Assembly (NCBI GenBank): GCA_009746045.1
Contig: RPFO01001402.1
Location: forward strand, 1-62,361
Length of the DNA stretch: 62,361 nt
Source: Mesostigma viride
Lineage: Eukaryota > Streptophyta > Mesostigmatophyceae > Mesostigmatales > Mesostigmataceae
Direction: 5' to 3'
In this document: piece by piece, positions 40,667-49,594 of the stretch
How the letters are laid out: every line of letters starts with the position of its first letter
Position numbering within the stretch: the first letter of the stretch is position 1
The notes under the pieces: generated by a model
What the model was told of the DNA's origin: nothing
Seen by the model: only the letters and a program-made list of their open reading frames with translations
Database searches by the model: none
Made by a program: the position numbers and the translations under genes

Positions 40667-41044
40667 TTATTTTGGTGCGCGTTTGCTCTTGGACGCGTCC
40701 TTGCGTTCGAGACGCACAGTTTTCATGATCTCATGAAACAGAAACCCCTGTCGCTTGTCTTCTGGCAAGCGCATTGCGCGCTGTAGGGCGCTGTTAACAA
40801 CAACGTTCCAAAAAACAGGGCCACCGATGCGGTGGAGACTTTCATCTGCCCTGACTACGCTATTCAGTATCTGCTGCACCGAATCAGGGTGCAAGATGGA
40901 TGATTCCGTCATCAACACGGAGCGGATGTCATGCTTCAACGCGGTGATTACCCAGTGCTCGTGTTCCGTTATGGACGCGTCGTCCTCCGTGGGACACCTC
41001 ACTTTGTTCTGGAAGGTGTACATGCGAGTCAGGATCTTGTCCAT
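40667..41044 (-). CDS. Unknown small protein
   Basis: A 125-aa, mostly helical, soluble protein with a basic C-terminus (ERKDASKSKRAPK). No family is recognised. It lies between the OTU-SET locus and the coiled-coil gene, all on the minus strand. A/T-rich sequence with TATAAT (41056-41062) lies upstream of its start. Confidence 0.5.
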   Translation of the reverse strand: MDKILTRMYTFQNKVRCPTEDDASITEHEHWVITALKHDIRSVLMTESSILHPDSVQQILNSVVRADESLHRIGGPVFWNVVVNSALQRAMRLPEDKRQGFLFHEIMKTVRLERKDASKSKRAPK

Positions 41045-41075
41045 GCCGCCTCACGTATAATCGCTTTCATATAAA

Positions 41076-42125
41076 TTACGCAAACTGGGCCATGACCGAA
41101 TGCACGGCCTCCACAACTTTCTTCTCCATAGAAGGGGACACTCCTCCCTTGTCATCCACGTCCGGGGTGTGCCCCGTCAGATTAAGACGGTTGATCACCG
41201 CATCACACACGTCCCATTCGAAGTGGCGCACGTAGTAGACGGGCATGGCGTACACGGTGTGCGAGATGTACAGGTTGCGCATCACGCTGATGATGACGCC
41301 TCGAAAAACCATGTCCCTGGGGATGTGAGACAACCGCAGCTTGTGTAGCTTGAAGTCCAACTCGAGGATGGTAGCATGCATGTCGTGCAAACCCATCAAC
41401 GAATTCTTGGCCTCTGCCACCTCCCTCGCCTTGTTCCTCCAGCTCTCTTCCAGCGCCGCCACCTCCTTGCACTTGACCTTGAGCTTCTCCTCCAGGGCAG
41501 CCACCTCCCTGCACTTGTCATCCAGGACCTTGGCGTGTGAAGCGTCACCCTCCATCCTGCTCCTCTCCACCAGGTCTCGAGCGTGCGTGACGCCCATGAT
41601 GGCGTAGTTGAGCCGCTTAACCTCCTCCTGCAGGTAGCTCATGGACTTATCCATTGCCTCCCCATCACGTTGGCGTTTCTCGCGAGCCTGACGCTCGTCA
41701 TCCACCAGCACCTCTGCGACGGTGGCCAAGAGGTGCAGCTGGGTGTTGTGATGGAAAAGGTGAGTGTACCCCCACCCATTCTCAGCAAAAATGACCTCCA
41801 GTTCCCCCAGCTCCTTGACAAGCTTGCGGGCCAGGCAGATCTCTACAGCCACAATGGGATGAAAAAGCACCCTGGCGCCGTCGAACACCCGTGCGAAATG
41901 CGCACGCCCCTTCGTTTGCAGCCTGGCATTAACCTCCTGCAACACTTTGACGTACCGTGGGAAATTGCAGATCTTCCTGTTGCTATTCTTGAAGTATTTG
42001 TTCAGCCATGGAGCTTCAATGTAGGACTCGACATCATCAATGTTCTTGGCAGGTGTGGCAGAAATGGCATTGGGGTCTCTCGTGCGAAAATGGTCATCCA
42101 TGGCCGTCATAGTCTCGTACGACAT
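41076..42125 (-). CDS. Unknown protein with KilA-N-like N-terminus and coiled coil
   Basis: The 349-aa protein starts with a region (about 20-100) containing APWLNKYFKNSNRKICNF and LFHPIVAVEICLARKL, which recalls the WLN...HPxIAxExxR pattern of KilA-N/MSV199-type viral domains, but the match is loose. A coiled coil with repeated CREVAALEEKL units spans about 175-245. The C-terminal part is folded. The ATG at 42125 is preferred over an upstream extension. Upstream lies the AGATCT-rich region 2 with a long inverted repeat. Confidence 0.45.
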   Translation of the reverse strand: MSYETMTAMDDHFRTRDPNAISATPAKNIDDVESYIEAPWLNKYFKNSNRKICNFPRYVKVLQEVNARLQTKGRAHFARVFDGARVLFHPIVAVEICLARKLVKELGELEVIFAENGWGYTHLFHHNTQLHLLATVAEVLVDDERQAREKRQRDGEAMDKSMSYLQEEVKRLNYAIMGVTHARDLVERSRMEGDASHAKVLDDKCREVAALEEKLKVKCKEVAALEESWRNKAREVAEAKNSLMGLHDMHATILELDFKLHKLRLSHIPRDMVFRGVIISVMRNLYISHTVYAMPVYYVRHFEWDVCDAVINRLNLTGHTPDVDDKGGVSPSMEKKVVEAVHSVMAQFA

Positions 42126-42424
42126 GGTTGAAAGAACGTGACAAGACGGGCGGGCTGCGTTGGGTTGGAACAATTTCCAGCGACGATACCTTTCTTAGTC
42201 CCTTGTTTGGCCGACAGAGATATCACACGCCTAGTCAGCTTCTTCTAGAAGATCTCGTGACTGGGCAGATATTTTTGGAGGCGCGCGAGATCTGCCTCGT
42301 CAGCTGAAATGTCGAGCAGGGAGATATTTCGTACGATTCTGAACGGAAAATCCGGTGCTGAAACAGATCCGCAGTACAGATTGCGCGAACCGTTCAGAAA
42401 CCATCACCTGAACGGATTGCTGTC

Positions 42425-43057
42425 GAGATCTGACCTCTGACTCTGACGGCTGACAGGCGGACGTACAGATCTGGACAAAATCACCGCCGGACGGGTACAA
42501 TCTGTACTTTTTTATGACGACACCCTCCTCTAGAGTCCAATATCGTGCGGGTTCCGACACAGTCTGACACCGTCCGTACGCCTAAGCCATTTTGCCCGGC
42601 AAAAGAACCGACCTGCCGAAATTATTTTTTTGGCATACCCCTCCGAATACGTATACCACTATACCCTATACCGTACGAATATACAACACATATATTACGT
42701 CCACTATATATAGTAATTACTATGCCCATATAATATGATATTTATGGTATTAAAGACACTATAGTATGGGCATATTATATAAGCCTTATAATATATAATG
42801 CCACTATTGTATATTCGTACGGTATAGGGTATAGTGGTATACGTATTCGGAGGGGTATGCCAAAAAAATAATTTCGGCAGGTCGGTTCTTTTGCCGGGCA
42901 AAATGGCTTGGGCGTACGGACGGTGTCAGACCCCGCACGATATTGGAAGCTAGAGGAGGGTGTCGTCATAAAAAAGTACAGATTGTACCCGTTCGTCAGC
43001 TATTTCGTACAGATCTGTACTTCCGACGGTCAGCTGTCGGTGTCAGATGTCAGATCT
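42425..43057. repeat. Long inverted repeat with AT-rich loop
   Basis: The inner arms, about 42493-42690 and 42806-42990, are nearly perfect reverse complements; the outer parts to 42425 and 43057 match more loosely. The centre (about 42694-42805) is very A/T rich with smaller palindromes around TATGCCCATATAAT. The DNA could extrude as a cruciform with 200-base arms. It may be a replication origin, a MITE or part of a viral terminal structure. Confidence 0.8.
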
Positions 43058-43156
43058 CGTTATGGATTCCTTTTTTCCTTCTCGATTCTGGACGGATCGC
43101 TGAATCTGAACACGGGAATCTTGCGGATCGGATCCGTAGCAGAATTTCGCTACCAG

Positions 43157-43182
43157 GGGTGTGTATGAAAACATATACACCC
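43157..43182. promoter_or_regulatory. Palindrome GGGTGTGTATG...CATATACACCC, copy 1
   Basis: An imperfect 26-bp palindrome with arms GGGTGTGTATG and CATATACACCC. A related one with arms GGGTGCATATG and CATACACACC follows at about 43208-43232, and a third is at 61140-61165, in another AGATCT region. Confidence 0.5.
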
Positions 43183-43313
43183 TTTAGAAACGAAAAACGA
43201 ACATTTGGGGTGCATATGAAAACATACACACCTACACCCGGCATGGAAATAATTAGTCCGCGATTTTTTCCACTCGCGCGGCAAAAAAATTTTGCTCCAA
43301 ACGCGTCAGGGCA

Positions 43314-44522
43314 TCAACGAACATATTTGGAGAGTGCAATATCACAAGCCCTGGTAAAAGATGCATTTTGGTCATTCAATAGTTGTATACCGGCAGTGAG
43401 TGTGTTCTCCGCCTCACGCACTCGACCGTCGCCAGGAAATTCTTTCTTAATTTTCTTCAACAGCTGCTGGAGTCTATCGATTACCTCGTCGCGAACTTGA
43501 ATGAATTTTTGTTTAAAGCTCGATACCCACTTCCGCTTTCTTTCGATGTCATCCGCGCCATCACGGTCCTCGACTTGCGAATCTTGTAGGAGTCTGGCCT
43601 CGTCAATCTTGGCAGGTTCGATCCAACCATTCGCATTTATACCATAATCGTGCGCCATTTTAGTCAACTTGTATAGACGGTCACGCTTCTCAATTGACGT
43701 TGATTTATCGTGACGTGGTATATTGTAGCAATATTTTGTTTGTGAATGATTGTTAAGACGGTTGTTGAGGTTAAGGAACACGGCGTCGTGCCCACCGTTG
43801 ATATTTGAATAGTGTTTGCAAATGTGCAATGCAATGTGATGCGCCAATTCGTGTGATAACGTGTGAAGAAAGTGCTCCAGCAAGTTATCCACGACCACGT
43901 CATCGACTCGTGTAATGTATCCTCCATCGAATACTTCGGCGAGTTCGTAGAATATGGGTGTGAAGTATGTGATCGCGGGTTCAATTACGCTAGTGCTCAT
44001 GGAAAACCCTCTGCGGTTCTGGACATTATCTCCGTACAGCGGATCTACCACAAAACGGATGGCGTCCATGTCTATGGAGTTGTTGTAAAGGTGTGCGTTT
44101 AGCACCTTGGCGCACCTCCTAATCTTGTCGGGTGTCATGGCGAGCGGGTCAAAATTGCGCTCCAGAATCTTCTTCTTCAATACTTCGGCTACCACCTTGT
44201 TCCATCTCCATTTGGACGGTTGTGCGGGAGATTCCACGTCACCGATCCACGCGCAAGTATCTGCCCTGATGGTCCTCTGAAAATGCGCCCCTCTAGCCAC
44301 GGTTTCTTTGCAGCGCTCCAAGTTTGCCTTGTACTGCTGGTACATCCTCCGCTTGTGTGCTGCGCTCCTACCCTGCAACACGTTTTTTCCATGTGTCCCG
44401 TGCGCGACCAAGAACTCCACCCACGGATTGCTCACGCCGCATCCAGAGTCGCGATATAGACAGTGTCCGTCCGGGTCCGCAGTCAGCTTCTTGCAGTGCT
44501 TTCTGTTTGGCAAAAGCGGCAT
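43314..44522 (-). CDS. SprT-like zinc metalloprotease domain protein
   Basis: The 402-aa protein has a zinc protease motif in LSHELAHHIAL (HExxH; about 224-228) and a likely third ligand in GGHDAVFLNL (about 245), the layout of SprT/Spartan-type proteases that digest DNA-protein crosslinks. The N-terminal third has a Cys-containing region (CGVSNPW) and basic helices, and the C-terminal 100 residues are helical. Start is at ATG 44522 rather than further upstream, as the upstream frame runs through a T-rich tract and opposes the gene at 44587. DNA binding is inferred. Confidence 0.6.
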   Translation of the reverse strand: MPLLPNRKHCKKLTADPDGHCLYRDSGCGVSNPWVEFLVAHGTHGKNVLQGRSAAHKRRMYQQYKANLERCKETVARGAHFQRTIRADTCAWIGDVESPAQPSKWRWNKVVAEVLKKKILERNFDPLAMTPDKIRRCAKVLNAHLYNNSIDMDAIRFVVDPLYGDNVQNRRGFSMSTSVIEPAITYFTPIFYELAEVFDGGYITRVDDVVVDNLLEHFLHTLSHELAHHIALHICKHYSNINGGHDAVFLNLNNRLNNHSQTKYCYNIPRHDKSTSIEKRDRLYKLTKMAHDYGINANGWIEPAKIDEARLLQDSQVEDRDGADDIERKRKWVSSFKQKFIQVRDEVIDRLQQLLKKIKKEFPGDGRVREAENTLTAGIQLLNDQNASFTRACDIALSKYVR

Positions 44523-44586
44523 CCCGTGTGTATAACCAAAAGTCGTTTTTTTTTTTCGGGAGCAGGACTGAAGTGCGCACCACAGG

Positions 44587-44760
44587 ATGGGCAACTCAGC
44601 ATCTGCCATGGAGCAAGCGGACACTGTGAGAGAAGAGGACAGGCCCCAGCTGATGGAGTGCCTGATGGAAGGATGCTTGGACATATCGGAGGGGTGCTAC
44701 GAACGCTTTAAACGCATCAAGTGCCTCATGAAGCATCCCCCCCTGAGCCAATGGACATAA
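44587..44760 (+). CDS. Small 57-aa protein with N-myristoylation motif
   Basis: A short frame starts MGNSASAMEQ, a strong N-myristoylation signal, and has Cys and Met/Glu-rich helices. The next gene's ATG at 44751 overlaps its stop (ATGGACATAA), typical of coupled compact genes. No family is recognised. Its counterpart at 22002-22238 also starts with MGS. Confidence 0.4.
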   Translation: MGNSASAMEQADTVREEDRPQLMECLMEGCLDISEGCYERFKRIKCLMKHPPLSQWT

Positions 44761-45116
44761 AGAAGCGGTACCTGACGCTGAGACAGCTATTCCACGGCAC
44801 GCGACTAGAAGGGCTCGTGGCTGCTACGAGGGAGAGCGTCAAAAAGCGCGTGCCCGCGGAGTTGGGAGTGAACATGGATGACCTATTTGAAACACAGGAC
44901 ACCGCGTTTGATGCGTGGAAGCAGCGGGAGTGGGAGAGGGAGGCCAGCAAGGCAGCGGAGGAAGAGTACCACCGCAACAAGAGGCTGATCAGAGAAGAAT
45001 ACCTGAAAAGGAAGCAGAGGCAGCAAGAGGAGGCCAGGATCGCGACACAAGAGGAGAAGAAGCGCAAAGAGATGCGAAGGCTAAACACGCATGACATCAG
45101 AAAGTTCTTTGGCTGA
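44751..45116 (+). CDS. Small charged helical protein with C-terminal PIP-like motif
   Basis: A 121-aa protein: a folded start of about 60 residues followed by a Lys/Glu/Arg-rich helix (about 65-110), ending in HDIRKFFG. This end resembles the PCNA-binding PIP box core (I-x-x-F-F) but lacks the leading Gln. A very similar end occurs in the J-domain protein at 52510-53862. The role may be linked to the replication clamp, by inference only. Confidence 0.45.
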   Translation: MDIKKRYLTLRQLFHGTRLEGLVAATRESVKKRVPAELGVNMDDLFETQDTAFDAWKQREWEREASKAAEEEYHRNKRLIREEYLKRKQRQQEEARIATQEEKKRKEMRRLNTHDIRKFFG

Positions 45117-45623
45117 CGACCCCCATCGTATCCAGACCCGTCATCCTCAACACTGCCATATCCTTCGTGGTCAATCCCCAATAGCATAACGTTGCTAAAC
45201 TCGCGGGGGCTTGAATTTGCGTGACCAACGACAACTCGTCAAACACGCAAGACATGACTTGCCTTTTGACCGCGTGATGGGCGTGGTGCAACACCCACGC
45301 GAACGGGACGTGGTCCACGGCTGTGTAGTAATGGGATTGGATGAGGTGGTTCTGCAGTATCCCCCCACGGCCTCCGAGTTGTCGCAGTAGACGATGGCAT
45401 ACGCGAAGTTTACCAGGTCGTCTGCGCGGAGACACCATCGAGACATGTAACGTCGCATTATTTCCCCTGCGTCGTAAGGGTGCAACCCACACATCTTACA
45501 GGCATCCAAAAAGTACCTTACATGCCCCTCGCACGTGACGTGACTGAGATGGGATCGGCAATTGTGACATAAGTCTGTACCCAGACCGTAGTTCTTTGTG
45601 CCGACCTGGCACACAAGGCACAT
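45097..45623 (-). CDS. Zinc-ribbon-like protein, split by one frameshift
   Basis: The N-terminal frame (45195-45623) has paired cysteines, CLVC, then CHNC, then CKMC, suggesting zinc binding. Near 45366 the coherent frame shifts to that of 45097-45492, and the run of six G (minus strand; 45361-45366) is one base short for a single protein of about 175 aa. The C-terminal part is hydrophobic with HYYTAVDHVPFAWVLHHAHHAV. No family is recognised. The 3' end overlaps the convergent gene by 20 bases. Confidence 0.5.
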
Positions 45624-45639
45624 TGTATTTTTTTATTGA

Positions 45640-46788
45640 TCAACGATTTGTTATTATGTCCTTCAATAAATAATCCACGTCTTTGTGGGTCGTGTACACG
45701 CTCAACCCTATCCTCACTGTGCCCTTCTCCACCTCCTCCGGTATACCTACAGCCTGCAACACGCGGCTCCTCTTGGACTTTGAGCACGCGCTGCCCACAT
45801 TGGCGCAGATGCCGTGCTTAGACAGGTGCTTTACCATCTCCCTGCCGTCCGTCCCGGGAATGGAAAAACTGATCAAGTTGCCCATGCGCTGCTCGGGGTC
45901 AGTGGGCCCGTTGAACACGGCGCCCAGGCGCTCAAGCCCCCCCCTCGCTTGCGTTGTCAGTTCTAATACGTGTTTCCAATCGCGACGCCCCTTCCTTGAC
46001 GTGTTGATCTCAACAGCCTGCGCAAGGCTGGCGATGAGAGGAGGGCTCTCTGTCCCGGGCCGCACGCCGTGTTCTTGCCCGCCACCAAACATCATGGGCT
46101 TAACGTCCCTGATACCACCGCGCACCACTAAAGCCCCAATCCCTTTCATCCCGTGTATCTTGTGGCCAGACACCGTAAAGCTGTCCATGTATCTCCTGCC
46201 CTCTATGGGCGCCTTGCCAGCCACCTGGGTAGTGTCGGCGTGTATGTGCACATGTTTGCCCACCGCACGCCGGATAGCAGCAAAGTTCTGTATGGTACCT
46301 ATCTCGTTGTTCGCATAAATGACGGTGCACATCTTGATGCGCCCGTTCCACCGGCGGACGGCCGCGTCAAGACTGTCCATTCGCACAAACCCCTCGTGAT
46401 CCACCGGCAGCTGCACCACCTTCACAGCCCCTTTGGTCACCTTGCGGATGTGAAGGAGCGGCTGGATGACGCTTGGGTGCTCGATCTTGGTGGTCAGCAC
46501 CACTCCTTTCCATCGCGCGCGTTCCAGTACACTGTTGATTATCAAGTTGTTGGACTCCGTGGCCCCGCCAGTGAACACCACGTCAGATGCGTCCATCCCC
46601 ACACCCTTGGCCACAATAGCCCGCGCCCTCTCAATGACAGCGTGTGACTCTTTGCCTGGGACGTGGCTACTGGATGCGTTGCCGTACAGTGACAACGCCG
46701 TCTGTCCCATGCTCTCTGCCACCTGCTTGTGCGGTCTAGTCGTGCTGTTGTTGTCAAAATATACAATGGCACAATCGCTTCTCTTCAT
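45640..46788 (-). CDS. NifS/IscS-like cysteine desulfurase
   Basis: The 382-aa protein is a complete class V aminotransferase: YFDNNSTTRPH at the start, TGGATESNN, EHPS with the substrate histidine near 104, HADTTQ, the PLP-binding lysine in SGHKIHGMKG (Lys210), HGVRPGT and the active cysteine in GSACSKSKRS (Cys335). It takes sulfur from cysteine, giving alanine and persulfide for iron-sulfur or thiol chemistry. NifS-like genes are known in asfarviruses and some other large DNA viruses; no scaffold partner is in view. Its start overlaps the lipase-like gene's end by 35 bases. Confidence 0.85.
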   Translation of the reverse strand: MKRSDCAIVYFDNNSTTRPHKQVAESMGQTALSLYGNASSSHVPGKESHAVIERARAIVAKGVGMDASDVVFTGGATESNNLIINSVLERARWKGVVLTTKIEHPSVIQPLLHIRKVTKGAVKVVQLPVDHEGFVRMDSLDAAVRRWNGRIKMCTVIYANNEIGTIQNFAAIRRAVGKHVHIHADTTQVAGKAPIEGRRYMDSFTVSGHKIHGMKGIGALVVRGGIRDVKPMMFGGGQEHGVRPGTESPPLIASLAQAVEINTSRKGRRDWKHVLELTTQARGGLERLGAVFNGPTDPEQRMGNLISFSIPGTDGREMVKHLSKHGICANVGSACSKSKRSRVLQAVGIPEEVEKGTVRIGLSVYTTHKDVDYLLKDIITNR

Positions 46789-47487
46789 TCTCTACGTCAA
46801 GTTCTTTAGAGATGTATGTGATTTTGTTGAGTGTCCCTTTTAAGTACAGTTTTGCGGATTGGTAAGGGCTTATGGGTTCTTCTTTATTATCACGAAACAG
46901 TTGGATCGAAAAGGTCCTTCCAAAGTGGACAAAGGGTCCGGGTGGTTGGTCAACTAATGCGTCACCATTGGCGATCACCCTCGTGAGGGATATTCTCTTG
47001 CTCATGCACTGCGCCCCGTGCGCATTTGTCACCTTGGGCTGACCAAACGTGATCACCTCTCCCACATTCACGCCGTGGTGAGCAAGCATCCCCGCCACTA
47101 CCACGCCGACAGCCCCCCCATGGCGTGACCGGTGACGTCAAGCACCCACCCTTGTTGGCGATTGATCACGTTAGGTCTCAACATGTACTGGAACAGAGAG
47201 GAGGCACTTTCCAAGTGCCCTCGGTGGAAGCGAGCACCTGGAAAATGGACACTCTCTGCCAGTGCGTCGTCCTCGTCGTCACTGGAATTCGACCACCTGG
47301 GCGCGCGGGTAACGTCTCCCCTTATCACGAGCGCCTGTCGCTGAAAAAAAAGGCAGTCGTACATCATCGCTTCGTCGTTGTTGGTCCACCGTATGGAGCA
47401 CTTTCGTTTCCACTTATCCATTTGCATACCTTGGCCGGGGTCGTACGCACACGTTGACAACACCGCGTAATCAGCGACGCGTTCCAT
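46754..47487 (-). CDS. Class 3 lipase-like protein lacking the catalytic serine, frameshifted
   Basis: The fold is that of lipase class 3. The expected GHSLGG nucleophile elbow reads GHAMGG (Ser to Ala, codon GCC near 47120). The Asp in NGDALVDQPP and the His in FVHFG, which complete the triad, are present in ITFGQPK-containing sequence downstream. The frame changes at a run of seven G (minus strand; 47113-47119), where one more base would make a continuous protein of about 245 aa. It may be a binding protein derived from a lipase rather than an enzyme. The 3' end overlaps NifS. Confidence 0.7.
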
Positions 47488-47513
47488 TGACAAAACATTT
47501 ATTCACTAAATGT

Positions 47514-47771
47514 ATGCCATTTATATTCATGAGCGGCGGGTGGTATGAAGACATGCTCGCCGACTCAAGTGCTAAGGAGACAACTAAGACACTGACCCAG
47601 CCGCCGGCGCTGACCCCCTCGTCCATCATTAAGTTGGATGAACACGGAATGGCACTATCAAAAAAGTACCAGCAATATGTCCAAGGCACCTACGTCACAG
47701 ATGCTGCCAAGGTGCGCTCTGGGGAGCTTAAAATTGCTCTAAAGGATATTACAACAGACGCGCGTCGATGA
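47514..47771 (+). CDS. Unknown small protein
   Basis: An 85-aa protein beginning MPFIFMSGGWYED, no known domain. The divergent lipase-like gene starts 27 bases away across an A/T-rich promoter. Its TGA stop overlaps the ATG at 47768 of the next gene (ATGA overlap), so the two are probably translated together. An alternative ATG is at 47529. Confidence 0.45.
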   Translation: MPFIFMSGGWYEDMLADSSAKETTKTLTQPPALTPSSIIKLDEHGMALSKKYQQYVQGTYVTDAAKVRSGELKIALKDITTDARR

Positions 47772-48519
47772 CGACCCCCCCCTCATCCTGGCCGCGACGT
47801 GCGTGATCCAGACCATCGTGTGGTACCTCCTCTTTCTCATAGGCACGATCCGTCTTGCCATCCGCCGGTTCAAGAGGAGGGTGGAGGATGCAGACATGGC
47901 GCAGGAATACGAGATCGCGGAAGTTGTGGCGTGCAGTGACAATAACTGGGCGTTTGTCACGCTGAGTTTTTGTAACATGTTAGAGAAGGGAGGCGGATCC
48001 ATCTGCACACCCGGAAACGAGTTGGCCACTTTGATGAATCTGGATACCGTCACAAACGCGAAAGGGACCCCGATCTCCCTGGCCGTCACCTACGATCACC
48101 ACGGCCGCAAGCACATCGTCACGTACTCCCTCGCTGATCTGACGCCCGTCCGCTTCCCGCCTATTAAGCCACTGGCTGAGACCGTCGAGGAAACGCCCTC
48201 CACCAAACTAGCAGTCCTTTCTGCCTCCTTTGGCAGCTGGTTCTCATCCGAGGACAACGCGGACGTGACGGACCTCATCACACACCTGCTGGGTCCAGAA
48301 AAGGATTTTTACGCGGCGGCCAACATCAGTCAATACATTTGGTGCATCGTGCAGTACCTGCGCACACAGGGGGTGCGCGTCGAAGAGGCTCCTCAGGCCA
48401 GGTTCTTGAGAGTCATTTGCGGCGACGGGCGTTCGCTAGTCTTCCACCCGGCGACCAAGGGGTGCATCCTTAAGAGCGGCGTGCGACAAGAAAAACTCGT
48501 CCCGTCCTCAGCACAGTAG
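47768..48519 (+). CDS. Membrane-anchored protein of unknown function, frameshifted at its start
   Basis: A frame starting GTG at 47803 encodes WYLLFLIGTIRLAIRRFKRR and a soluble domain of about 210 residues. Upstream hydrophobic sequence and an ATG at 47768 lie in another frame beyond a run of eight C (47775-47782), where one more C would give one protein with an N-terminal transmembrane helix, followed by Arg-rich cytosolic flanks. The soluble part has strand-rich character (ICGDGRSLVFHPATKG) but no recognised family. It is followed by the VLTF2 gene. Confidence 0.5.
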
Positions 48520-48530
48520 CGCACGGTATC

Positions 48531-49286
48531 ATGGACGGAGCTGACGAAGAGGACCGTTGTCCATCCGTGTGCAGTGATCTCGAGTCCGACGTGGACGCGC
48601 CAATCAAGCCGCCCATCGTGTACAAGGGCAGGGCCCTCTTGAATCTACTTTCAACGGGTGATAAGAAGTGGCCGCTGTCCACTGACGTTGCCTGTTGGTG
48701 GTGTTGTCACAAGTTTGCATGCACGCCGTGCCCGCTCCCGGTGGCGTACAAGGAGGGAAAGGGGTTCCTCGTGAAGGGGTGCTTCTGCTCCTTCAGCTGT
48801 GCCAAGGCCTACAACTTTAGAGAGGGCGGCGCGGCCAGGGACTTGCACAACCACTACCTCTTCCTGCTGACACAGCGGCTGTGGTACAGTTCCCACAAAG
48901 GTGTCCCGTTCCCTGGAGTGGTGGCCGCCCCATCGCGGGCGTGTCTCAAGATGTTCGGAGGGTATATGGACATAGACGAGTTTCGCAAGGCCTCGAACAC
49001 TCACATACACATGGTCAGGGAGCCGCCATACCCCGTGGAAGTAATACAGCAGGTGGACTGCGTCACGGCAATCAGCGACAAACGATACGCCATCACACAG
49101 GGCGACGCTAGCAAAAACAGTACAGTAACTGACGAGAAGGCGTCTAAGAAGGCGTCTGAACTAGAGAGTCGTAAGCGCACCAGACTAGAAGGTGCCTTGT
49201 CACTAAAGCGCGAAAAGCCAATGGTGAGCAAAGGGTGCTCCCTGGACAAGTTTGTAAATGTAAAAGCTCCTGGTAAAAAGAAGTAA
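48531..49286 (+). CDS. VLTF2-type late transcription factor (poxvirus A1 family)
   Basis: The 251-aa protein has the defining zinc-finger region of viral late transcription factor 2: CWWCCHKFACTPCPLP, then GCFCSFSCAKAYN, followed by a helical part with LTQRLWY. This family activates late genes of poxviruses and is conserved across Nucleocytoviricota. The C-terminus is Lys/Glu-rich and likely disordered. It supports transcription of late genes by a viral polymerase, even though no polymerase subunit is seen in this window. All cysteine ligands appear present. Confidence 0.8.
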   Translation: MDGADEEDRCPSVCSDLESDVDAPIKPPIVYKGRALLNLLSTGDKKWPLSTDVACWWCCHKFACTPCPLPVAYKEGKGFLVKGCFCSFSCAKAYNFREGGAARDLHNHYLFLLTQRLWYSSHKGVPFPGVVAAPSRACLKMFGGYMDIDEFRKASNTHIHMVREPPYPVEVIQQVDCVTAISDKRYAITQGDASKNSTVTDEKASKKASELESRKRTRLEGALSLKREKPMVSKGCSLDKFVNVKAPGKKK

Positions 49287-49288
49287 AC

Positions 49289-49576
49289 TTATTCGTAACA
49301 TGCGATGTGGTCCCTTCCGTACTCCCCATTAATGCAAGTCACAAGCACGTCTCCGTAGATAGGCCGCCGGAACGCAAACGTAGCAAACACGTTTATGGGC
49401 TGCCCCTTTTTCTCCGCATCAGGGTCGAATTCGGCCACCGCACCGCAACGGCAGTGCACCGTGGGGATAGCCCATGGTGTCCCCGTGACCCCGATGCGCA
49501 ATCGTGACAAGTCCTTCAATGGGACGATGCCGTGGCTCACGTCCAAACTATCACATGGCACGACCAATATCTCCAT
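49289..49576 (-). CDS. Small conserved protein, DUF3846-like
   Basis: The 95-aa protein has a segment AEKKGQPINVFATFAFRRPIYGDVLVTC that resembles DUF3846 (a short domain in phages and viruses where E-x-K-G-x-P-x-N precedes a D-V-x-x-G region). Two cysteines in HCRCG could bind a metal. The function is not known. It is convergent with the VLTF2 gene, two bases apart, and shares an 18-base divergent promoter with the gene at 49595. Confidence 0.4.
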   Translation of the reverse strand: MEILVVPCDSLDVSHGIVPLKDLSRLRIGVTGTPWAIPTVHCRCGAVAEFDPDAEKKGQPINVFATFAFRRPIYGDVLVTCINGEYGRDHIACYE

Positions 49577-49594
49577 TAAATTTTACTGGGTACT

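Larger units (their letters stand above)
42126..43313. promoter_or_regulatory. AGATCT-rich intergenic region 2 with long inverted repeat
   Basis: No gene is seen in this 1.2-kb stretch. AGATCT occurs at 42250, 42288, 42426, 42466, 43011 and 43052. The centre is a long inverted repeat (described separately). It lies upstream of the minus-strand gene at 41076-42125. GTACAGATCT and TCCGTACG are shared with the other three regions of this type. Confidence 0.55.
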
